Below are positions 1 through 4,689 of a DNA stretch of 13,461 nt, one piece after another. The stretch covers positions 1 to 13,461 of the forward strand of contig JASHYG010000268.1 in the NCBI GenBank assembly GCA_030043215.1, in the 5' to 3' direction. Position numbers and translations under genes: made by a program. The notes under the pieces were generated by a model, which was not told where the DNA came from, searched no databases, and saw only the letters and a list, made by a program, of their open reading frames with translations. Within the stretch, counting starts at the first letter, position 1. Every line of letters starts with the position of its first letter. Origin of the DNA: Gammaproteobacteria bacterium. GTDB taxonomy: Bacteria; Pseudomonadota; Gammaproteobacteria; Steroidobacterales; Steroidobacteraceae.

Positions 1-18
1 GGTGGATATATCTATACC

Positions 19-140
19 CTCTAACTTTCGTTGGAGCGGACCGTGAACGGTAGTCAGCTGCGGCGCGGGTGCGGGAGGGATTGTGCACTCGTGCCGCCGA
101 TCGGGCTGAGTTGGCCGGCCGCTCAACTTGGACGTTAGGC
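19..140 (+). repeat. attC1 (end of a cassette lying mostly outside the window)
   Basis: R'' is CTCTAAC at 19-25 and R' is GTTAGGC at 134-140. L'' (GTTGGAGCGG) pairs with L' (CCGCTCAAC) leaving one unpaired G, the usual extrahelical base of attC. The centre forms a long GC-rich hairpin. R'' and R' do not match each other, as expected when they come from different cassettes: R'' predicts that the missing upstream cassette begins TTAGAG. Confidence 0.9.
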
Positions 141-418
141 GCATCGAGCGCGACATCGAGGTGCTTGCAGTCGTGGCTGTGGTCAAACTCGTGGGGATCG
201 TATTGATCGGCACGGCACTCGTGCTTGCCGCCCTTCAGTTCGGGAGCCGTGCAATGCGGGTGGCAAGACGAAGTCGACCGGGGGTGGGCGCAATGGGTTG
301 GGCGCTTCTTTTCCTAATGTCTGGCCGAATGCCGCCCCCACCGCCGGCGTCGCAGATCGAGGTAGACGTTGCAGGAAAGAAGGATCGAAACGCATCGCGC
401 GATAAGGGGAAGCCGTGA
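128..418 (+). CDS. Cassette 1: small membrane protein of unknown function
   Basis: A frame of up to 96 codons fills cassette 1 and stops 10 bp before attC2. It has one strong hydrophobic segment (about residues 12-37), a short basic stretch, a weaker hydrophobic segment (about 54-65), then a proline run and a charged tail. This suggests a small inner-membrane protein with a soluble C-terminus. The start is uncertain. The longest version begins at a TTG inside the L' arm of attC1; GTG codons at 161, 173 and 179 are alternatives, with a GAGG at 157-160 that would suit the GTG at 173. I recognise no family. The reverse strand is also open here, but coding on the + strand fits the layout of every other cassette. 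Confidence 0.5.
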   Translation: MDVRRIERDIEVLAVVAVVKLVGIVLIGTALVLAALQFGSRAMRVARRSRPGVGAMGWALLFLMSGRMPPPPPASQIEVDVAGKKDRNASRDKGKP

Positions 419-428
419 GTCCGCGTGC

Positions 429-550
429 GCCTAACTTTCGTTGGAGCGGACCGTGAAAGGTAGTCAGTTGCGGCGCGAGTGCGGGAGAGACTATGCACTC
501 GCGCCGCTGATTGGGCCGTGTTTGGAGGCCGCTCAACTTGGACGTTAGGC
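429..550 (+). repeat. attC2
   Basis: R'' GCCTAAC at 429-435 and R' GTTAGGC at 544-550. The centre contains a perfect 13-bp inverted repeat (GCGGCGCGAGTGC and its complement) around a 12-nt loop. L''/L' pairing leaves one extrahelical G. It closes cassette 1, whose first ten bases from the core G match the complement of the ten bases ending at this R''. Confidence 0.95.
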
Positions 551-592
551 GTAAGAGTTGCAGCGGTCATACCGGAGTGATACCATTCCCGC

Positions 593-829
593 ATGAAGAT
601 CGCTATTTCTGTCCCGAACGAGGTTTTTGAGGCGGGTGAACATTTGGCCCAACAGCTTGGACTGTCTCGTAGCCAGCTCTATTCGGACGCCTTGTCCGCC
701 TATCTGAGTAAGCGAGGCGCTGCGGCCGTTACTGCCAAGCTGGACACTATTTACGCCACAGAATCCTCCAAACCTGATGCCGCGTTTGCGCGCCTTCAAC
801 TGAAGCGCTTGGCCGATGAAGCGTGGTGA
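593..829 (+). CDS. Cassette 2: MazE-type ribbon-helix-helix antitoxin
   Basis: This 78-residue protein starts at ATG 593. Residues 1-41 look like a ribbon-helix-helix DNA-binding fold: a short strand (MKIAISVPNEVF) followed by two helices ending in LSKR. The C-terminal half is charged and would be the toxin-binding tail. By family knowledge it neutralises the MazF-type ribonuclease encoded next and represses the pair's own promoter. Its last 14 bases overlap the start of the toxin gene, the usual translationally coupled arrangement. A GGAG lies at 574-577, rather far from the start. A toxin-antitoxin pair needs its own promoter; TTGCAG (558-563) and TACCAT (581-586) with a 17-bp gap is a possible but weak candidate. 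Family call from overall pattern plus neighbour. Confidence 0.85.
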   Translation: MKIAISVPNEVFEAGEHLAQQLGLSRSQLYSDALSAYLSKRGAAAVTAKLDTIYATESSKPDAAFARLQLKRLADEAW

Positions 830-1154
830 GATCTGGTGGGCTTCCCTGCCGGCTCCAACAGGGTCCGGGCCAGGTTTTCGGCGTCCTGTTGTCGTAGTTC
901 AATCCAACCCTTTTAATCAGAGCCGCATCGCAACGGCCATAGTCGCGATCATTACGTCCAATCTGGCGCTTGAAGGCGCGCCGGGGAACGTTCGTATCGG
1001 GAAGAGTGAATCTGGCCTATCCAAACCCTCGGTGGTCAACGTGTCGCAGCTCTACACGCTCGACCGCAAGTTACTGACCCAACGGGTACGCGGCTTGACG
1101 TCAGAAGCCGTGCGCGCTATTGACGAGGGTCTGAAGCTTGTCCTCGGGCTATGA
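816..1154 (+). CDS. Cassette 2: MazF/PemK-family endoribonuclease toxin
   Basis: This 112-residue protein has the normal length for MazF/PemK toxins, which cut mRNA at short sequence motifs and arrest growth. Family landmarks are RGEIWW (residues 3-8), RRPVVVVQ (22-29) followed by NPFN, and a C-terminal strand region with SGLSKPSVVN, SQL and TLDR (66-84). The basic residues around R22/R23 and the conserved Ser/Thr of the last block correspond to the RNA-cutting site in characterised members. It starts inside the antitoxin gene and stops one base before attC3. Nothing looks broken, so it should be active. Cleavage specificity cannot be predicted from this sequence. Confidence 0.92.
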   Translation: MKRGEIWWASLPAPTGSGPGFRRPVVVVQSNPFNQSRIATAIVAIITSNLALEGAPGNVRIGKSESGLSKPSVVNVSQLYTLDRKLLTQRVRGLTSEAVRAIDEGLKLVLGL

Positions 1155-1155
1155 G

Positions 1156-1277
1156 GCCTAACTTACGTTGGAACGGACCGTGAAAGGTGAGCGGCTGCGG
1201 GGCGAGTCAGGGAGAGATTATGCACTCGCGCCGCCGATTGGGCCGAGTTGGGCGACCGCTCAACTTGGGCGTTAGGC
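1156..1277 (+). repeat. attC3
   Basis: R'' GCCTAAC at 1156-1162 and R' GTTAGGC at 1271-1277, 122 bp like its neighbours. The L'' arm has an A where the others have G (GTTGGAACGG), giving one extra mismatch against L'. The central hairpin belongs to the ACTCGCGCCG group. Confidence 0.94.
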
Positions 1278-1404
1278 GCCTATGAGCCTCGAGTCCCCCG
1301 CCGTCCTGACTCCGATCGTTAGTATCGATACGGCGTTCATTTCTATATGAGCTTTTTTGCGCGACACCCCAGTTCCACCTTGGAAAAGCGAGGCTGTAAT
1401 TCAA

Positions 1405-1608
1405 ATGTTTACACTGATTCTAACCCTATTCGTACTTGCTCCCGGATGCTCAGGGCCTAACTGTATCGGTTATCCGACTATCGCGACTGTTCCTGGCTTC
1501 GAGTCGTTCGATCTCTGCGACTACGCTGGCAAGGATTGGTTGCAATCGGTAAAGCAATCGGCGGGCGCCCGGTATGTTTGCGTGCAGCTTAAGAAGCCGC
1601 AGTCGTGA
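1405..1608 (+). CDS. Cassette 3: small exported Cys-containing protein, unknown
   Basis: This 67-residue reading starts at ATG 1405. A TTG at 1357 in the same frame would add 16 residues, but the hydrophobic N-terminus MFTLILTLFVLAPGC directly after the ATG looks like a signal peptide and favours 1405. The short APGC sequence could be a weak lipobox. The mature part has cysteines at residues 15, 20, 38 and 59, which could form disulfides in the periplasm. A GAGG lies 11 bp before the ATG. I do not recognise a family. The gene sits well into its cassette (1272-1757); a 22-codon ORF (1282-1350) precedes it. Coding status is plausible rather than certain. Confidence 0.45.
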   Translation: MFTLILTLFVLAPGCSGPNCIGYPTIATVPGFESFDLCDYAGKDWLQSVKQSAGARYVCVQLKKPQS

Positions 1609-1641
1609 TCTGTTCTCCCCTGAACCGCGACTGATAACGGC

Positions 1642-1763
1642 GCCTAACTTTCGTTGGAGCGGACCGTGAACGGCTGTGCCGGGCGCCGCGAGCGCGCGGT
1701 AGAGTATGCGCTCGCAGCGCCTATCGAAGGCCGGTGCGCGACAGCTCGACTTGGACGTTAGGC
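1642..1763 (+). repeat. attC4
   Basis: R'' GCCTAAC at 1642-1648 and R' GTTAGGC at 1757-1763. The centre differs in sequence from attC1-3 but keeps the shape: a 14-bp inverted repeat beginning GGCGCCGCGAGCGC with one mismatch. L' reads CAGCTCGAC, a variant of the usual CCGCTCAAC. Confidence 0.93.
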
Positions 1764-1780
1764 GACGTCCTAGGACTTAG

Positions 1781-2269
1781 ATGAAGTCACGTCCAATTAT
1801 TTTTGTTATCGCCGCTAGCGTTTCGATTCCTGCGTGTTCGACGCTTTCGGGAGACTTAGGGGCCACATACCGTGCGACGTCGCAATGGATGATCGAACAG
1901 GAAAGAGCTTGGGCAGTCATGGCTTGTGGCGGCCGATGGGTAGCCTCTGAGCTGCTTGCTGATGACTTTAAAGGAACAGCTCCAAATGGTGGTCGTTATG
2001 TAAAGCCCGCCGGGCAACCGACCTACGACCAGAACACGAAGTGGAGGACTGATTGTAGCCTCGATGAGGCAGATGTCCGATTTTTTGGCTCCAGTGCAGC
2101 GGTCGTATACGGGAAGGAATCTAACATTGTCACACTGCCGGATGGAAAGCATGAGCGGCGCTGCCTGGTCTGGACGGATTCGTGGCTGCGGCGCAATGGC
2201 AAATGGCAAATTATTGCCGCTCAAGATAACCGGATCGAGTGTCCTGCGAGCCGTAGCGGACAGAAATGA
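1781..2269 (+). CDS. Cassette 4: NTF2-like (DUF4440-type) lipoprotein
   Basis: This 162-residue protein starts at ATG 1781, with AGGA five bases upstream. The N-terminus is a lipoprotein signal: basic start, hydrophobic core to residue 15, then IPAC with the lipid-bearing cysteine at 19. The remainder fits the SnoaL/DUF4440 branch of NTF2-like folds: a helix with W and ERAW (36-44), a WVASELLADDF segment (53-63), strands FFGSSAAVVYG (101-111) and RRCLVWTDSWLRRNGKWQII (126-145), and a closing AAQD. Such small cone-shaped domains bind or turn over small molecules, but no catalytic residues can be named here. It probably sits in the periplasm, anchored to a membrane. It stops 13 bp before attC5. 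The fold call is from pattern recognition. Confidence 0.78.
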   Translation: MKSRPIIFVIAASVSIPACSTLSGDLGATYRATSQWMIEQERAWAVMACGGRWVASELLADDFKGTAPNGGRYVKPAGQPTYDQNTKWRTDCSLDEADVRFFGSSAAVVYGKESNIVTLPDGKHERRCLVWTDSWLRRNGKWQIIAAQDNRIECPASRSGQK

Positions 2270-2282
2270 GCAGAATGACGCA

Positions 2283-2404
2283 GCCTAAGTTTCGTTTGGG
2301 CGGACCGTGAACCGTAGTCAGCTGCAGCGCGATAGCGGAAGAGATTGTGCGCTCGCTCCGCCAATCGGGCCGCGTCGGGCGGCCGCCCAACTCGGACGTT
2401 AGAG
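2283..2404 (+). repeat. attC5, with a mutated R'' box
   Basis: R'' reads GCCTAAG at 2283-2289 instead of GCCTAAC, and R' is GTTAGAG at 2398-2404. The L'' arm also carries an insertion-like change (CGTTTGGGCGG). The central inverted repeat of the ACTCGCGCCG group is partly decayed. The GTT triplet of R' is intact, so cutting may still occur, but pairing next to it is weakened. R' GTTAGAG also supplies the start of the next gene's ribosome binding site. Confidence 0.88.
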
Positions 2405-2406
2405 GG
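2402..2406 (+). promoter_or_regulatory. Ribosome binding site overlapping attC5 R'
   Basis: GAGGG at 2402-2406 lies seven bases before ATG 2414 and overlaps the last three bases of the attC5 R' box. It decides the start of the cassette 5 gene over earlier in-frame starts that lie inside attC5. Confidence 0.6.
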
Positions 2407-2413
2407 CAATCAT

Positions 2414-2848
2414 ATGGGCAAGCGCCTCATGTGGGTGGCAGCCGCGATTGCGGTTTGGTGGCTTTATCGCTGGTGCCTGATATCGGCTGCTGGATACGTC
2501 GCCGCTATACCCTTCCCGTCCTCGTGGTTGCACTTCGTGCCACGTCACACGCACGGAATCATGCTTTGGGCTGACTGGTGGCACACGGTAGCGGTTGTCG
2601 TTGTTTCGTTGCCGTTTGCGTGGGTAATTGCCCAATACGCGGGTCGCTATGCGATCTATATCGCATGCGGTGTTACGGTGGTGACGCTTGCTGGCGAAGT
2701 CGCTTCAATTGCACAGTACGTTTCCACAATGTCGAGCGGCATTCTGGCGGTTACGATTTTGGACTTCGTGAAAATTCTCCTCGTGCTCCCGCTTTTCGTT
2801 TGGCTTCTTCGTCGATCGCCCTCTAACTTTCGCTGGAGCGGACCGTGA
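2414..2848 (+). CDS. Cassette 5: four-helix membrane protein, stop codon inside attC6
   Basis: This 144-residue protein has about four hydrophobic segments (roughly residues 6-33, 55-74, 79-99 and 110-133). The loop between the first two is rich in Trp and His (SSWLHFVPRHTHG). It probably sits in the inner membrane; I recognise no family and name no function. ATG 2414 is chosen because of the GAGGG just upstream; the frame continues upstream only through attC5. The gene has no stop of its own before attC6: the frame runs into the site and uses the TGA at 2846-2848, so its last eight or so residues are encoded by recombination-site sequence. Confidence 0.7.
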   Translation: MGKRLMWVAAAIAVWWLYRWCLISAAGYVAAIPFPSSWLHFVPRHTHGIMLWADWWHTVAVVVVSLPFAWVIAQYAGRYAIYIACGVTVVTLAGEVASIAQYVSTMSSGILAVTILDFVKILLVLPLFVWLLRRSPSNFRWSGP

Positions 2849-2948
2849 CACGCAGGGATAAAGCGCAGGCGTCGGCTTTCGCTTCGTCCGCCGACGCGGG
2901 GCGCGACAGGTGCGCGAGTTGTTCGGCCACTCAACTTGGACGTTAGAC
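2821..2948 (+). repeat. attC6, second hairpin group
   Basis: R'' CTCTAAC at 2821-2827 and R' GTTAGAC at 2942-2948. Outer arms match the other sites, but the centre is different: GCGTCGGC and its complement GCCGACGC enclose a TTTCGCTTCGTCC loop. R'' is the exact complement of the R' that opens the same cassette (GTTAGAG at 2398), proving they belong together. Confidence 0.93.
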
Positions 2949-3059
2949 CGGCAAGAGAATCAAGAGAATTGCCGTACGGTCGACATCGCAACCTTACTCT
3001 CGAGGCCACGTATCTCAGTGGCATTCCGCGCGATCCGCATGGCTTGCTCCGCTGACCGC

Positions 3060-3066
3060 GGAAGGG
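3060..3066 (+). promoter_or_regulatory. Ribosome binding site of cassette 6 gene
   Basis: GGAAGGG eight bases before ATG 3075 supports this start over earlier in-frame starts reaching back into attC6. Confidence 0.6.
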
Positions 3067-3074
3067 TCCGTTAT

Positions 3075-3560
3075 ATGAAGACGACACTCGCAGTCTTGTT
3101 TATGGTTGGAATGGTCTCGAGTGCACTGACATCCGCGCGACCACCCACCCCCTCGCCCTTGAATGGTGTTTGGACGGTAGACGTTTCCAGACTCCCGATT
3201 CCCCCAGCGGCGCGTCCAAGAGGCGTGACTTTCACATTTACCGACAACGGTTCAGGTCAGTGGACCATCAGCGTAGTTATCATCGATGCCGGTGGGGCGG
3301 TGCGCAGGTCGACAGTAACTGGTCCGATTGATGGCTCGGTCGCGCCCGTTCACGGCGACAACATCGAGGCTGATATAGCGGCCATAAAGATGCCCCAGCC
3401 TGATGTCATGGTCATAGTGCTTGGCAAACGTGGGGCACCGGGCTCAACACGCATCTACGCAGTCGCTGCGGACGGCAAGTCCATGGTAGAGACTGCCGCA
3501 TATTTCGGAAAAGATGGTCTGCCGGTAATGCGGACTAACTACTTCACGCGCGCGCGATAG
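3075..3560 (+). CDS. Cassette 6: small secreted protein, unknown family
   Basis: This 161-residue protein starts at ATG 3075, where a clear Sec signal peptide begins (MKTTLAVLFMVGMVSSALTSA), likely cut after residue 21. The mature part looks mostly beta: an opening NGVWTVDVSRLP, then repeated strand-turn patterns with many Gly/Asp turns, ending DGLPVMRTNYFTRAR. The N-terminal GVW...D pattern resembles small lipocalin-like or beta-barrel periplasmic proteins, but I cannot assign one. There are no cysteines, so disulfides and lipid anchoring are excluded. The frame is open back to a GTG inside attC6 (2910), but that version would bury the signal peptide. About 125 bp before the gene hold nothing I recognise. 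Confidence 0.72.
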   Translation: MKTTLAVLFMVGMVSSALTSARPPTPSPLNGVWTVDVSRLPIPPAARPRGVTFTFTDNGSGQWTISVVIIDAGGAVRRSTVTGPIDGSVAPVHGDNIEADIAAIKMPQPDVMVIVLGKRGAPGSTRIYAVAADGKSMVETAAYFGKDGLPVMRTNYFTRAR

Positions 3561-3575
3561 GACTCCGTCAGGAGC

Positions 3576-3702
3576 GTCTAACTTCGTTGGAGCGGACTAT
3601 GATAGGCGGTAGAAGAGCGCAGGCGTCGGCTTTCGCTTCGCCCGCCGACGCGGGGCGCAATCGTGGGTCGCGTCAAGCGGCCCCTCAACTTGGACGTTAG
3701 GT
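3576..3702 (+). repeat. attC7, second hairpin group
   Basis: R'' GTCTAAC at 3576-3582 and R' GTTAGGT at 3696-3702. The R''-L'' spacer is one base shorter (AACTTCG for AACTTTCG). The centre is nearly identical to attC6, with the GCGTCGGC...GCCGACGC stem. R'' complements GTTAGAC at 2942, the start of the same cassette. Confidence 0.93.
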
Positions 3703-3707
3703 GATCT

Positions 3708-3713
3708 GGAGGG
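3708..3713 (+). promoter_or_regulatory. Ribosome binding site of cassette 7 gene
   Basis: GGAGGG, four bases before ATG 3718 and five bases after attC7, is the strongest Shine-Dalgarno sequence in the array. Confidence 0.7.
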
Positions 3714-3717
3714 CTCA

Positions 3718-4011
3718 ATGTTCGTGGTCATATTCCGGGCCAAGGTGCGTGTCCTCGATGAGGAATACTCAAAGGTCGCGAACAGAATGCGCGAACTTGC
3801 GCTGAGCCAGTTCGGTTGCCTGGAATTTCACGCGGTGACAGAGGGGCGGGACGAGGTGGCTCTCTCATACTGGCCAAGTGAGGAGGCGATCAAAGCATGG
3901 AAGTCCCATCCCGAGCACGTTCTGGCTCAGCGCATTGGGAGGGAGCGGTGGTATGAGTCCTATTCTGTCCAAGTGGCGGCTGTAACCCGAGAGTACCGCA
4001 AGGCCACCTAA
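3718..4011 (+). CDS. Cassette 7: ABM-domain (antibiotic biosynthesis monooxygenase-like) protein
   Basis: This 97-residue protein is the normal length for a single ABM domain, a dimeric ferredoxin-like barrel. Visible landmarks are the N-terminal strand MFVVIFRAKV, the helix region with RMRELALSQFGCLEFHAV (24-41), the second strand EVALSYWPSEEAIKAW (46-61), then HPEH (64-67) and GRERWYESYSVQVAAV (74-89). The W...HPEH...GR..WY..Y pattern is typical of the branch close to haem-degrading HmoA/IsdG-like and quinol-oxidising YgiN-like proteins. Which of these it does is not visible, and many members are uncharacterised. It is probably cytoplasmic. Its TAA stop is the TAA of the attC8 R'' box, so gene and recombination site overlap. 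Confidence 0.88.
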   Translation: MFVVIFRAKVRVLDEEYSKVANRMRELALSQFGCLEFHAVTEGRDEVALSYWPSEEAIKAWKSHPEHVLAQRIGRERWYESYSVQVAAVTREYRKAT

Positions 4012-4138
4012 CTTTCGTTGGAGCGGACCGTGATGCGGAGGAGCAGGGGCGCGGGCGTCGGCATTCGCTTCGCAGGCCGACGCTGGCGCATATTCAGACG
4101 CTGCGCTGCAGCCGCTTTTCCGCGTTGGCGTTGTAGGT
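4006..4138 (+). repeat. attC8, degenerate right end; last site of the array
   Basis: R'' ACCTAAC at 4006-4012 is followed by a normal L'' (GTTGGAGCGG) and the second-group hairpin (GCGTCGGC...GCCGACGC). The right half is abnormal: no CAACTTGGAC arm. At the expected place the sequence reads GTTGTAGGT (4130-4138), which would be GTTAGGT, the complement of this R'', with two extra bases. Either R' has been damaged or the right half has been replaced by flanking DNA. The site is unlikely to recombine normally. Confidence 0.7.
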
Positions 4139-4141
4139 GCG

Positions 4142-4591
4142 ATGGTCACAGGATGCGCCGCGCGTGCTGACACTGCGCGCGACATTCCATTGCCAGTGAG
4201 AGCTTCCATAGGCTGTATCTATCGGCTCTTGAAATCAAACTCTCAGTTTCAATCCGTCGCTGTATATTCAGTCGATGACTCCAGGAACGCGCTTGAGTAC
4301 ACCATACACGCCAAGAATGGCCATGCCTTGACTTCGGATATCTTGGTGAGTGGAACTCACGCCGGTGCCTTGACGTGGAGCCTTGTAACACAACATGGCG
4401 AAACCACTGAACAGGGTTTGGAGGAATTAGAGATTTTGACTAATTCACTCCCCGGTTGGGATTCGAATTGTAATTTGAAACCGGCAATCGACGACTTGCT
4501 GCCTCGACTCAAACCGCGCTCGAAGTGGCGCCCGATAGAACAGATTAGAGCGTTTCCCGTCAAGAAATATGAGCGCCTATTCAATCGATAG
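4142..4591 (+). CDS. Orphan cassette-like gene after attC8, unknown; possible lipoprotein lacking its start
   Basis: A 149-residue reading from ATG 4142. No family recognised. Base composition is like the cassettes and unlike the GC-rich genes to its right, but no attC follows it: 98 bp later a chromosomal gene ends on the other strand. The N-terminus is odd. MVTGC at residues 1-5 holds a good lipobox (VTGC), and the frame stays open upstream to 4034, with hydrophobic codons (RVGVVGA) just before the ATG. Read through, this would be a lipoprotein signal peptide, but no ATG, GTG or TTG starts it; a CTG at 4106 is the only candidate noticed. From ATG 4142 the product has no export signal. The rest is soluble, with two further cysteines. 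It may be a gene truncated by the event that damaged attC8. Confidence 0.55.
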   Translation: MVTGCAARADTARDIPLPVRASIGCIYRLLKSNSQFQSVAVYSVDDSRNALEYTIHAKNGHALTSDILVSGTHAGALTWSLVTQHGETTEQGLEELEILTNSLPGWDSNCNLKPAIDDLLPRLKPRSKWRPIEQIRAFPVKKYERLFNR

Positions 4592-4689
4592 TCTTTTGGG
4601 GTACGGCGAGTCGAGGAGCAGTGAACGAGGGAACGATCGCGCAGAATCTCTACGGCGGCGGCGTGCTTTTCGTCAAAGAGGCCGAGCGC

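Larger units (their letters stand above)
1..4138 (+). mobile_element. Integron gene-cassette array, distal part
   Basis: Eight attC recombination sites occur at 0.4-0.75 kb intervals, all in the same orientation (R'' first, R' last). Between them lie seven complete cassettes with cut points at about 135, 545, 1272, 1758, 2399, 2943, 3697 and 4131. Each holds one gene, or one two-gene pair, on the + strand ending at or just before its attC. The cassettes are visibly poorer in G+C than the chromosome to the right. No tyrosine recombinase gene or attI is present; given the orientation, intI should lie left of position 1. The first 18 bases are the tail of a further cassette. From the sequence alone I cannot tell a chromosomal (sedentary) integron from a mobile one, but the uniform attC family favours chromosomal. 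Confidence 0.93.

Noticed and set aside
183..594. Minus-strand open frames across attC2 (183-536 and 235-594)
   Set aside because: Similar Arg/Pro-rich antisense frames recur at nearly every attC because the repeat happens to be open on that strand; they are by-products of the repeat.
1282..1350. A 22-codon ORF (ATG 1282 to TGA 1350) at the start of cassette 3
   Set aside because: Too short to support as a gene and no ribosome binding site. It could be a leader ORF, but nothing in the sequence shows this.
1455..1461. GCCTAAC inside cassette 3, identical to an attC R'' box
   Set aside because: No L'' arm, central hairpin or R' follows; it lies inside the coding frame and is chance.
1..4138. 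The regularly spaced repeats as a CRISPR array
   Set aside because: Repeats are 122-133 bp with internal symmetry, spaced 0.3-0.6 kb apart, and carry attC R/L boxes with genes between them.
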